Positions 54,319 to 62,142 of a stretch of 64,000 nucleotides of DNA are shown here, piece by piece (position 1 is the first letter of the stretch; every line of letters starts with the position of its first letter). Made by a program: the position numbers and the translations under genes. The notes beneath the pieces were generated by a model, which had not been told where the DNA came from, made no database searches, and saw nothing but the letters and a program-made list of their open reading frames with translations. This stretch comes from Rhodopirellula bahusiensis (GTDB lineage Bacteria; Planctomycetota; Planctomycetia; Pirellulales; Pirellulaceae), in NCBI RefSeq assembly GCF_002727185.1, contig NZ_NIZW01000027.1, positions 22,452-86,451 of the forward strand, read 5' to 3'.

Positions 54319-55385
54319 GCACGCCATCATCCCCAACGCAAAACACGCCTGACGGCTTGCTGGCGCTTTCATCGATCCCGCAACGAGCCTTGGTTCGAAC
54401 GTTGCTGGTCGCACACCAGGAACGCACCAACCCGGCGAAATGGGTGCATCTTCTGGCGGCTGAATTTGGCGGCCCGATTGGAATGCGAATGAATCATTTG
54501 GCGATGCTTTTAAAAGCAGGCACGCCCGTCGCGGACGCCCTCGAACAAACACCTGGCATCTTGGCTCCCTCCGGTTTGATGGCGATTCGGCTTGCGAGCG
54601 AAACAGGAACACTGAGCGAAACCTACGAGGCTTTGATCTCCGACCAAGGCTTGGAATCCGAGTCCACTGATTCCAGCTGGCGAAATCCTCGCTCGGAATT
54701 CACTCGAGTGCTGATCGGCTTCATCGTCGCGTGGTTCATCCTGGCATTCATGATGATTTTCATCATGCCTACCTTCGAAAAGATGTTCGGCGAGTTTGGC
54801 TTGGACCTTCCCCCGATCACTCGTTCGCTAATCTTGGTCAGCCATCGCGGTGGCGAGTTTTTCTTCTTCGGAATTGCGATTCTCTTGATGCTCGTTGTGG
54901 GGCGTCTGCTGTTCTTTGGGGAAAAACGCCCGCATCGATTCAACCCATTTCGATGGCACGAACGCTTCGTTCCACCTTCGGTCAACTTGCTGTCATTGTT
55001 GGCCATTGTGGTCGGCTCCGGTCGCCCGATCGCGTCGGGACTCGAGACCCTTTCCAAGTGTCACCACGTTCCCCAAACACGACGCAGACTCGCTGCGTCG
55101 TGCGAGCGAGTGGAACGAGGCGAAGATCCGTGGGCGACGCTGGCAAACGAAAGAATCTTGACTTCGCGAGAATCCCAAGCCTTGTCGGTGGCAGGATCGA
55201 GTGACGTTCAAGCCTGGTTGTTGCAGTGGTTGGCGGAATCACGATTCGACAGACGTTCGATTCGCCGCCACTTGCTGACGCGAGCGGTCTCTTTGGCCAG
55301 CCTGCTTCTGCTAGCCGCTGTCGTGGCTTGGGTTTGCATCGCGATCTTCCTTGTCCTCACCAGCCTGATCGGAGCTCTCGCGTGA
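54315..55385 (+). CDS. GspF-like membrane protein 3
   Basis: The 356-residue product contains two GspF modules: IGMRMNHLAMLLKAGTPVADALEQTPG with its TM (VLIGFIVAWFILAFMMIFIMPTFEKMFGEFGLDLPPITRS), and a second with LSLLAIVVGSGRPIASGLETLS, ending in a C-terminal TM region (LLLLAAVVAWVCIAIFLVLTSLIGAL). It is the most typical of the three. The frame is open to 54216, but the ATG at 54315 overlaps the previous stop as ATGA, in line with the operon. It is probably an inner-membrane platform protein for the pseudopilins encoded downstream. Confidence 0.82.
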   Translation: MSTPSSPTQNTPDGLLALSSIPQRALVRTLLVAHQERTNPAKWVHLLAAEFGGPIGMRMNHLAMLLKAGTPVADALEQTPGILAPSGLMAIRLASETGTLSETYEALISDQGLESESTDSSWRNPRSEFTRVLIGFIVAWFILAFMMIFIMPTFEKMFGEFGLDLPPITRSLILVSHRGGEFFFFGIAILLMLVVGRLLFFGEKRPHRFNPFRWHERFVPPSVNLLSLLAIVVGSGRPIASGLETLSKCHHVPQTRRRLAASCERVERGEDPWATLANERILTSRESQALSVAGSSDVQAWLLQWLAESRFDRRSIRRHLLTRAVSLASLLLLAAVVAWVCIAIFLVLTSLIGALA

Positions 55386-55810
55386 TGAACCATCGCTCCA
55401 CATGCCGAACTTCGTCATCTCGAAACGCGTTCACGATGATTGAATTGGTGGTCGCCGCCTCCATCCTGATCGCGCTGATGTCAGTGGTCACTTCTCTGAC
55501 GTTTCGCATTCATCAAGTCTGGCAAGACACCAATCAACAACGCATTGCGACCTGGGCGGTGTCCAGCGAACTGGAACGCATCACCTCGCTTCCGCTCGAT
55601 GAGATCGAGGCCACTCTCGACGAACTCGAAGCTTCCGAGGAACTCCAAAATTTGTTGTCCGATCCTGAATGGTCGGGCGACTTCCTTGATGACGAACTCA
55701 GCCCACGCGTTACTTTGCGTCTGGACTGGAAACGCCGACATCCTGGCACTCCGCTGGAATTGGTCGGCTGGGTCTTGGACACGGACACCGACGAGGAGCC
55801 ATCCCCATGA
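55385..55810 (+). CDS. Type II pseudopilin-like protein (minor, GspI-type layout)
   Basis: The 141-residue product has a prepilin leader with the processing context SRNAFTMIELVVAASILIALMS: cleavage expected before Phe-Thr-Met, Glu at +5, and a hydrophobic N-terminal helix. The rest (HQVWQDTNQQRIATWAVSSELERITSLPLDEIEA) follows the pattern of minor pseudopilins. A prepilin peptidase must act on it; none is in the window. The ATG overlaps the previous stop by one base; an in-frame GTG lies at 55382. The next gene overlaps by ATGA. Confidence 0.8.
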   Translation: MNHRSTCRTSSSRNAFTMIELVVAASILIALMSVVTSLTFRIHQVWQDTNQQRIATWAVSSELERITSLPLDEIEATLDELEASEELQNLLSDPEWSGDFLDDELSPRVTLRLDWKRRHPGTPLELVGWVLDTDTDEEPSP

Positions 55811-56346
55811 TTCGTTCTCCCGCGCGGCGTGCGCATTCTTTGGTTGAACTGATGATCGTGCTCTCAGTGCTTTCATCGCTGATCACTGTTTCCATCGGCT
55901 GGATCCACCAATCCATGAAACTCTCGAAACAAATGCACTCCCGGCAAGCTCACCAAACCAACCTCACGCGTCTGACGCGGATGATTCGGGACGATGCCCG
56001 AACGGCTGACAAAGCTTCCGTTGACGGCCAAACGTTGACGCTGCCTTCTCTGGATGTCGTGTATCAAATCGACGGTTCGGTCATTCAGCGTACCGAAGAG
56101 ATCGACGCCAGCACAACGCGGACGGACGTCTTTGAACTGCAACCCGGTTCTCGCGTGCACTGGATCGAAACCGAACTGCCAACGGCCATCACACTGCAAG
56201 TCAAACGTTCCAGTGGCACGCCTATCCCAAGTCGGTTGCCACCATCGGACGATCCGAATGCAGCCAGCTCGGACACAACCGATCGCAACGATTTGCATTT
56301 GCGAATGGAACTGAATCGATACGCACGATTTGGGGTGAAGCCATGA
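55807..56346 (+). CDS. Type II pseudopilin-like protein (minor, GspJ-type layout)
   Basis: The 179-residue product starts MIRSPARRAHSLVELMIVLSV: basic leader, cleavage expected before Ser-Leu-Val, Glu at +4/+5, and a hydrophobic helix. The globular part has LTRLTRMIRDDARTADKASVDG and beta-strand patterns like GspJ minor pseudopilins, then a Pro/Ser/Asp-rich C-terminal linker and a final strand. It is coupled to both neighbours by ATGA overlaps. The prepilin leader is slightly atypical because the residue at -1 is His rather than Gly, so processing would need testing. Confidence 0.75.
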   Translation: MIRSPARRAHSLVELMIVLSVLSSLITVSIGWIHQSMKLSKQMHSRQAHQTNLTRLTRMIRDDARTADKASVDGQTLTLPSLDVVYQIDGSVIQRTEEIDASTTRTDVFELQPGSRVHWIETELPTAITLQVKRSSGTPIPSRLPPSDDPNAASSDTTDRNDLHLRMELNRYARFGVKP

Positions 56347-56924
56347 AACGCGCAGTGCCTGATCGACCTCGTCCCAGCGACATGCCCTTCCCTTCCTCCA
56401 ACATCACCCCCGCACTTCAGCCTCCCTCTGGAAGAACTGAGCGAAGCGTCTCCACTCTTCACCCTCCCTCAGGGAGGGTCGAGCGAAGCGAGGGGAGGGC
56501 CGAACCTCAACTCCGCCCCCGCTCGTCACCCTCTCCACGCCCAGGCACCGCACTGATCTACGTGCTGGTGTGTTTGGCCATCTCGGTTTCGTTGGTCATG
56601 ACATCGCTCAAGAGCAGTCTGACTCACCGTCGCCAAACCCAGCAACTGCTGCGAGTCGAACAAGCCGACTGGTTGCTAGAAGCCGGCTTGGTCCGAGCCC
56701 ACCGGCAACTTCACGAGGACGATGCCTACACCGGAGAAACCTGGTCGGTCGGCGACGCGATTCGCGGCGGTGATCCCGCTGAAATCGAAATCGAAGTGAC
56801 GCGAGACGACTCCTCCAAAGACTCGCTGACCGTTCACGTGACCGCACGCTTGGGTCAAGACGAACCGCAGAACCCGCATCGCATCCAGCGTTCACAAACT
56901 TGGCAAATCGCCTCCACTTTTTGA
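56343..56924 (+). CDS. Pseudopilus-tip-like protein (GspK/PilX-like) with captured repeat in its N-terminus
   Basis: The 193-residue product has a long Pro/Arg/Ser-rich N-terminal region (about 1-68), then GTALIYVLVCLAISVSLVMTSLKSSL and a helical RRQTQQLLRVEQADWLLEAGLVRA, the pattern of GspK/PilX minor pilins in which the helix continues from a short cytoplasmic leader. The N-terminal extension contains two copies of a PPSGR(T/V)ERS unit encoded by a dispersed GC-rich palindromic repeat. This is probably an insertion that moved the original start away from the hydrophobic segment. The ATG overlaps the previous stop (ATGA). Confidence 0.68.
   Translation: MKRAVPDRPRPSDMPFPSSNITPALQPPSGRTERSVSTLHPPSGRVERSEGRAEPQLRPRSSPSPRPGTALIYVLVCLAISVSLVMTSLKSSLTHRRQTQQLLRVEQADWLLEAGLVRAHRQLHEDDAYTGETWSVGDAIRGGDPAEIEIEVTRDDSSKDSLTVHVTARLGQDEPQNPHRIQRSQTWQIASTF
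56426..56503. repeat. Dispersed palindromic repeat captured in coding sequence
   Basis: Two related units, each with CCTCCCT... followed by a GAGCGAAGCG core, lie in tandem. The second has a clear hairpin, CCCTCCC-TCA-GGGAGGG, then TCGAGCGAAGCGAGGGGAGGG. A similar GGGAGGGTCG...GGGGAGGGC element occurs in the intergenic region at 60847-60908. Confidence 0.7.
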
Positions 56925-56956
56925 TCCCGGCCATGCCTCTCACTCAGGAACTTAGC

Positions 56957-57820
56957 ATGACAACGACATTCCCCTCTTCGTCACGGCGTGCATTCACGCT
57001 GGTCGAACTCTTGGTGGTGATCGCCATCATCGGCGTCTTGGTTGGTTTGCTGCTGCCGGCTGTTCAAGCCGCACGCGAAGCGGCTCGCCGGATGAGTTGC
57101 GCCAACAACATGGCCCAGATCACCCTGGCCACTCACAACTACGAATTCGCGATGGAGCACTTGCCACCAGGAACCACCAACCCGACCGGGCCCATCGTCA
57201 ACACGCCCAATGGCGAACACATTAGTTATCTCGTTCGACTGTTGCCCTACATCGAACAACAAGGAGCCGCGGACGACTTCGATTTGACCGCCAGCACCTA
57301 TGCTCCGGTCAATGCAAAGGTCCGTGCCTATCAAATCCCTGCCTTCCTTTGCCCTTCGTTTCCATTTGGAATGAACAGTGACGAAACGGCTGGACTATCG
57401 AACTACGCCGGTTGCCATCACGACGTCGAGGCAGCGATTGACGAAGACAACAACGGATTGCTGTTTCTCAACAGCGAGGTTCGCTACCGCGAGATTTACG
57501 ATGGCAGTAGCCACACGATCCTGATCGGCGAGATGATTCCCACCCTCGCATCACTGGGTTGGGCCTCCGGCACACGAGCTTCGCTCCGCAACACCGGCAC
57601 GCTGATCGGCGGCGGGATTCAAACGATAGGTGCGATGGGAGTGGGCGAGGAAAAAGACCCGCCTGAGTTCGTCGGCGGCTTTGCCAGCGAGCACCCCGGC
57701 GGCGGCAACTTCGGTTTCGCTGACGGCTCGGTCCGCTTCCTGACCCATTCCATCGATCCACAAATCCTCACCTACCTCGGCCACCGAGCCGACGGCGAAT
57801 TCGTCGACGACGCGATGTGA
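56957..57820 (+). CDS. DUF1559-type pseudopilin (H-X9-DG family)
   Basis: The 287-residue product has a textbook prepilin start: SSRRAFTLVELLVVIAIIGVLVGLLLPAVQAAREAARR (cleavage before Phe, Glu at +5). DUF1559 landmarks follow: CANNMAQITLATHNYE, a Pro-rich loop, LLPYIEQQ, LSNYAGCHHD and the C-terminal HPGGGNFGFADGSVRF block that names the H-X9-DG family. Such pseudopilins are very abundant in planctomycetes, and their role is mostly unknown. ATG 56957 is chosen because it gives a compact leader. It is the last gene of the sigma-led operon, 32 bp after the GspK-like gene. Confidence 0.9.
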   Translation: MTTTFPSSSRRAFTLVELLVVIAIIGVLVGLLLPAVQAAREAARRMSCANNMAQITLATHNYEFAMEHLPPGTTNPTGPIVNTPNGEHISYLVRLLPYIEQQGAADDFDLTASTYAPVNAKVRAYQIPAFLCPSFPFGMNSDETAGLSNYAGCHHDVEAAIDEDNNGLLFLNSEVRYREIYDGSSHTILIGEMIPTLASLGWASGTRASLRNTGTLIGGGIQTIGAMGVGEEKDPPEFVGGFASEHPGGGNFGFADGSVRFLTHSIDPQILTYLGHRADGEFVDDAM

Positions 57821-57826
57821 TTCAAT

Positions 57827-57899
57827 GTCGCCCATCGGCTCCGCCCGATGGAGCCATATGCTTCGCACCAACAGTCGCCCATTGGCTCCGTCCAATGGA
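57827..57899 (+). repeat. Two direct GTCG-type REP palindromes before the RAYT gene
   Basis: Element A (57827-57852) reads GTCG then CCCATCGG-ctccgc-CCGATGG. Element B (57874-57899) reads GTCG then CCCATTGG-ctccgt-CCAATGG. The stem difference is a compensated G-C to A-T type change and the foot is conserved. They are spaced 47 bp apart. Confidence 0.8.
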
Positions 57900-57924
57900 G
57901 TCACCCCGGACATACAACGACAGC

Positions 57925-58582
57925 ATGTTAGGCGAACCGTTCGACCCATCAGCCGAGTTCTCGATTCAGGAACGCTGCAAACCGCACTGGTCGCAAGCGG
58001 GAGCAATCGTGTTCATCACCTTTCGACTGGCCGATTCCATCCCCGCGGTAGTAATCGATCGATGGGATCGTGAACGGGTCGACTGGCTGCATCGAGCAGG
58101 CCACCCCAGGCCACAACGCTGAACTGGAAATCGATTGCCCACTCCCTGGAACAAAAACTCAAAGACACGTTCCAGAGACAATTCAGGCAGACGCACGAAC
58201 GTTTTCTTGATGATTGTCACGGTGCGTGTGTCTCGAAACGTCCTGAGATCGCTCGCATTGTCGCCGATGCATTGCACCATTTCGACGGAATTCGCTATCG
58301 ACTCGGTGATTTCGTCGTCATGCCCAATCACGTGCATCTACTGGCGTCGTTCGCTGATCCTGACTCAATGTCGAAACAGTGCTTCTCGTGGCTTCATTTC
58401 ACCGCCAAGAAAATCAACGCTGCGTTGGAACGGCGCGGAAAGCTCTGGCAATCCGATGCTTTCGATCATCTTGTTCGATCAGGTGAGCAATACGAATATC
58501 TGCGTCGCTCATCGAAGAAAACCCTGAGAAGGCAAACCTTTGCGAGGGCCAGTTTCTTCATTGGGTCAGCCCCGATGGCTGA
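57925..58582 (+). pseudogene. REP-associated tyrosine transposase (RAYT, Y1/HUH type), two frameshifts
   Basis: Three frames must be joined to give a full RAYT. Frame 1 from ATG 57925 (or 57895) gives EPFDPSAEFSIQERCKPHWSQ, then FVITFR-like sequence ending at a stop near 58122. A shift between about 58096 and 58115 enters a frame carrying TTLNWKSIAHSLEQKLKDTF, ACVSKRPEIARIVADALHHF and the HUH motif VVMPNHVHLL. A second shift near 58508-58511 restores IEENPEKANLCEGQFLHW to the stop at 58580-58582. Both are equivalent to a lost base. The second falls on the codon expected to encode the catalytic Tyr of the Y-I-x-x-N-P motif. It lies between REP palindromes on both sides. Confidence 0.85.
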
Positions 58583-58624
58583 CACTCCGGTTTAGGTTGA
58601 GGGTAGCCGGATCTCGGCCCTTTC

Positions 58625-58650
58625 TCCATCGAGCGGAGTCGATGGGCGAC
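58625..58650 (-). repeat. Inverted GTCG-type REP palindrome after the RAYT gene
   Basis: On the minus strand this reads GTCG then CCCATCGA-ctccgc-TCGATGG, the same family as the two upstream elements with one more compensated stem change. It is in opposite orientation to them, so the RAYT relic is bracketed by the REP family. Confidence 0.8.
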
Positions 58651-58764
58651 AATCACACTCCGAATTCGCCCCAAAAAAGGACGACTTGCCAAAATCACAC
58701 CTGGCTAGTCATACTCTGGGGCTCGAAAATTTCATTTCCCTGACAAACCACGCCGGCACGTCTG

Positions 58765-58929
58765 ATGTCCAAGAGCAAGAAAAAAGCAGAAACCATTTTC
58801 CTGGTCTGCGAAGAAACCGGACAGTACAACTACACCCTCCGCAAAAAGCCTGGTGGGGAAAAACTTCGTTTGAAGAAGTACAACCCCAACCTGCGCAAGC
58901 ACACCTGGCACGCTGAAAAGAAAAAGTAA
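58765..58929 (+). CDS. rpmG: Ribosomal protein L33
   Basis: This 54-residue protein begins MSKSKKKAETIFLVCEETGQ and continues with YNYTLRKKPGGEKLRLKKYNPNLRKHT, an L33 sequence. It binds the E-site side of the 50S subunit. Only one cysteine is present, so it is the zinc-free (C-minus) form. It is too short to appear in simple ORF lists and is therefore easily missed. It lies between the RAYT relic and recJ. Its length is typical for bacterial L33. Confidence 0.9.
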   Translation: MSKSKKKAETIFLVCEETGQYNYTLRKKPGGEKLRLKKYNPNLRKHTWHAEKKK

Positions 58930-58968
58930 GCTTCTCAGCGCCGACTCTATTCAAGGACGACGGTCGAT

Positions 58969-60768
58969 TTGAGTACCGATTCCAGCTCGATTTCCGATAC
59001 CAACCAGCTTGTTGATTCCGGGACGAAGCGGGAATGGCGGATCACTCCGCACGATGCTCCGTTGGTCGAACAACTGATCCGCACCACGGGACTGCCTCCC
59101 GTCGTCGCTCAGTTGCTGGTCAGTCGCGGCGTTTATTCGCAAGAAGACGCCGCCACGTTCTTGGACACCAAACTCACCAGCCTGCGTGACCCGCAGTTGC
59201 TGCCCGGCGTGCCTGCCGCGACCGAAAAAATCCTGGCCGCCGCAGAAGCCAAAACGCCGATCGTCATCTACGGCGATTACGACGCCGATGGCATGACCGG
59301 GTCCGCGATCCTGGTCAATTGCCTGCGATTGATCGGGGCCGAGGTCAGTTACCACGTGCCCAACCGGCTCGAGGAAGGATACGGCCTGAACGAGGACTCG
59401 ATCCGCAAACTGGTCGCTCGCGGCAAGCAAATGATCATCTCGGTCGATTGCGGCATCGCCAGCCTCGAGTGCGCCAAACTCTGTCGCGAGCTTGGCGTGA
59501 CCCTGATCGTCACCGATCATCATCAAATCGGCGACGAACTGCCTGACGCCGAAATCATCGTCCACCCACGACTGCCCGGAACGGCTTACCCGTTTGGCGA
59601 ACTCTGCGGTGCCGGCGTCGCCTTCAAACTCGCCTGGTCGCTGTGCCAAGCCAAATGCGGGCAGAAAAAAGTCACGCCGCCGATGAAGCGATTCCTGATG
59701 CAATCGCTTTCGCTGGCCGCCATCGGAACCATCGCCGACGTGGTCCCGCTGCTCGACGAAAACCGCGTGCTGGTCAATCACGGCCTGCGAGTGATGCAGA
59801 CCGAACCGCTGCCGGGTTTGTGGGAACTGATGAAGCTGACCAAACTCGACCAAGCCAGCGAATTGACGACGGAGAACATCTCCTTCGGGCTGGCTCCCCG
59901 ATTGAACGCCGCTGGGCGACTTGGACAAGCTCAACTGGGCATCGAGCTGCTGACGATCGAAGCCGGCGACCGGGCCGTGGCGTTGGCCCAGTACATCGAC
60001 CAGCTCAACGGAACCCGTGACACGCTGCAGCGAAGCGTTCAGCTGGCCGCACAAAAGCAAGCCAAAGCGGACTTTGATCCTGAAAACGATCCCGCGCTGG
60101 TGCTGGCCGGAGTCGGCTGGCACACCGGAGTCATCGGAGTCGTTGCCGGGCGATTGGCCGAGAAATACGCCAAACCCGTGATCATCCTCTCGCTCGACAC
60201 CGCAGGCAAAGTCGACGCGACCGGATCGGGACGCGTCGGCGGCACCGGCATCAACCTTTACGAAGCCCTGCGAGAGTGCGAGGACCGACTGGTTCGCTAC
60301 GGCGGTCACCCAGCCGCGGGCGGACTGACGATTCGCGAATCTGACATCGAAGCCTTCCGTGGTGACTTCTGCGAAGCGGTTTCGAAGCAGTGGTCCGAGC
60401 AAGAATTGGCTCCTGCGATTCAAATCGATGCGGAAGCTCCGCTCGGCCAACTGAACCTGCAAACGATGAAGCAGATCGAAACGATGGCTCCGTTCGGCGC
60501 CGGCAACCCGCGTCCCGTGTTGATGGGCCGCGACATTCAGCTCAACGAACCAGCCAAAAAGATGGGCAGGGGCGAAAACCACCTGTCCGTGCGTCTGAAA
60601 CAAGGCGAACGCGTGATCCGCGGCGTCGCCTTCGGTGCGGCGGATTGGTGCGAACCGCTGAACCAGCACAACGGCCCGATCGAGATCGCTTACCGGCCCG
60701 TCATCAACGAGTTCAACGGCTACCGCAGTGTCGAAGTCCACCTGGTGGACTGGCGAAAACAAGCCTGA
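58969..60768 (+). CDS. recJ: Single-stranded-DNA-specific exonuclease RecJ
   Basis: The 599-residue product has the DHH-family phosphoesterase motifs: IYGDYDADGMTGSAILVN (motif I), ISVDCGIASLECAKLC, IVTDHHQIGDELPDA (the DHH motif), HPRLPGTAYPFGELCGAGVAFKL and the DHHA1 region RYGGHPAAGGLTI near the C-terminus, followed by the OB-fold part. It degrades single-stranded DNA 5' to 3' in recombinational and mismatch repair. The start appears to be TTG (58969), with AAGGA at 58954-58958 upstream; the first in-frame ATG is well inside the domain. It follows rpmG by 39 bp. Confidence 0.93.
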   Translation: MSTDSSSISDTNQLVDSGTKREWRITPHDAPLVEQLIRTTGLPPVVAQLLVSRGVYSQEDAATFLDTKLTSLRDPQLLPGVPAATEKILAAAEAKTPIVIYGDYDADGMTGSAILVNCLRLIGAEVSYHVPNRLEEGYGLNEDSIRKLVARGKQMIISVDCGIASLECAKLCRELGVTLIVTDHHQIGDELPDAEIIVHPRLPGTAYPFGELCGAGVAFKLAWSLCQAKCGQKKVTPPMKRFLMQSLSLAAIGTIADVVPLLDENRVLVNHGLRVMQTEPLPGLWELMKLTKLDQASELTTENISFGLAPRLNAAGRLGQAQLGIELLTIEAGDRAVALAQYIDQLNGTRDTLQRSVQLAAQKQAKADFDPENDPALVLAGVGWHTGVIGVVAGRLAEKYAKPVIILSLDTAGKVDATGSGRVGGTGINLYEALRECEDRLVRYGGHPAAGGLTIRESDIEAFRGDFCEAVSKQWSEQELAPAIQIDAEAPLGQLNLQTMKQIETMAPFGAGNPRPVLMGRDIQLNEPAKKMGRGENHLSVRLKQGERVIRGVAFGAADWCEPLNQHNGPIEIAYRPVINEFNGYRSVEVHLVDWRKQA

Positions 60769-61139
60769 GGCGAGCAAGAATCTGCCCCGCTCCTCCATAG
60801 GAGGTCGTGCAGTTTTACAAGCGCAGTGCTCGCAAGTTTGAATTCACCCTCCTGAACGCAGTTGGGGAGGGTCGGAATGCGAGCGTTCAGCGAGAATTCC
60901 GGGGAGGGCTGCCCGCGCCGTTTCACATGCACGGCCCTCACCCTCGCGTACGCCTGAACGGCGTCGCTCGACCTCTCCCGATACTTCGTTTCGGGAGAGG
61001 TACGCCATGTGGAAATCTGCCGAAAAGCGGAATCAAAAAAGCTCCCCGCTCTCCATAGACCCTGCGTCGTTCGACTGGCAAAACTTCCCTGTTTCGCGTG
61101 CTGTTCTCTGCGTCGCGTTGCGAGTAAAGTACCGCCACT
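60769..61139. repeat. Intergenic cluster of GC-rich palindromes
   Basis: About 370 bp without a gene. It contains an element at about 60847-60908 (ACCCTCC...GGGGAGGGTCGG...GGGGAGGGC) and a perfect 11-bp hairpin ACCTCTCCCGA (60971-60981) / TCGGGAGAGGT (60991-61001). Both resemble the repeat captured in the GspK-like gene. Short ORFs here are not credible. Confidence 0.6.
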
Positions 61140-61949
61140 ATGAATACTCTTTTTGAATTGAACGATGATGTCGCGGTCGTGATCGGCGGCACAGGCGAGC
61201 TCGGCGGCCACATGGCCCAGGCACTCGGATCGGCCGGGGCTCGCACGGCAGTCTTGGGACGCAACGCGGAACGCGGCGAAGCGAAAGTCAAAGCGATCAC
61301 CTCGGGCGGTGGCGAAGCCAAATTCTTTGCCGTCGACGGGATGCAGGCAGACTCCTTGGCCGAAGCTCGCGATGCCATCACGGCTTGGGCCGGAACGCCA
61401 ACGATCCTGGTCAACGCGGCGGGCGGAAACCATCCCGACGCGACGATTCCACCTGGCGGCGATGTCTGCGGATTGCCTCGCGAAGCCTGGCAACACGTGT
61501 TCGACCTGAACCTGGTCGGCGGAGCGTTGTTGCCCAGCCAAGTGTTCGCGCCCGCGATGATCGAAGCCGGCGTCGGCAGCATCATCAACATCGCCTCGAT
61601 GTCAGGCATCATCCCGCTGTCTCGCGTCGTGGCTTACTCGGCCGCCAAAGCCGCGGTGATCAACCTGACCTTGTGGCTGGCTCGCGAATGGGCGACCACC
61701 GGCGTGCGAGTCAACGCGATCAGCCCCGGTTTCTTCCCCGCCGAACAAAACCGCAAACTGCTCTACAACGACGACGGCTCGTACACTGAACGTGGCGGCC
61801 AAATCGTCGGGCACACCCCGATGGCTCGCTTTGGAAAACCCGAAGAACTCGCCGGTGCCGCCATCTGGTTGGCTTCGCGAAAAGCGTCTTCGTTTGTGAC
61901 CGGGCAAAACATCGCGGTCGACGGCGGATTCGCATCCGTCACGATCTAA
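61140..61949 (+). CDS. SDR-family oxidoreductase, D-mannonate/fructuronate oxidoreductase-like
   Basis: The 269-residue short-chain dehydrogenase has the NAD(P)-binding GGTGELGG (16-23), NAAGGNHPDA in place of NNAG, the catalytic Ser and Tyr-x-x-x-Lys in ASMSGIIPLSRVVAYSAAK, and NAISPGFFPAEQNRKLL. That last block, with the TERGGQIVGHTPMARFGKPEEL tail, resembles SDR-type fructuronate reductases (mannonate oxidoreductases). It would reduce D-fructuronate to D-mannonate. It precedes a PfkB-type sugar kinase, and mannonate dehydration yields 2-keto-3-deoxygluconate, so a uronate-breakdown role is plausible. Confidence 0.8.
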   Translation: MNTLFELNDDVAVVIGGTGELGGHMAQALGSAGARTAVLGRNAERGEAKVKAITSGGGEAKFFAVDGMQADSLAEARDAITAWAGTPTILVNAAGGNHPDATIPPGGDVCGLPREAWQHVFDLNLVGGALLPSQVFAPAMIEAGVGSIINIASMSGIIPLSRVVAYSAAKAAVINLTLWLAREWATTGVRVNAISPGFFPAEQNRKLLYNDDGSYTERGGQIVGHTPMARFGKPEELAGAAIWLASRKASSFVTGQNIAVDGGFASVTI

Positions 61950-62142
61950 CCCTGCTTCGAACGAGTTTCTTGATTCGCTCACGATTCATAACCCGCAGCG
62001 TAAGCAAGGCAGCGCAGACCTCTCAGTGAATCCGCTTCACTGCTCTTCATCTGAGAACCTATCTCGCGGCGAGCCATTCGTGAAATGACTCGCTAACTGC
62101 CGCTCATCCCTTCATCCCAACTTTCCCCATCCACACTGTCCC

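Noticed and set aside
58951..60798. 615-residue minus-strand ORF
   Set aside because: It is fully antisense to recJ, whose DHH motifs are clear on the plus strand.
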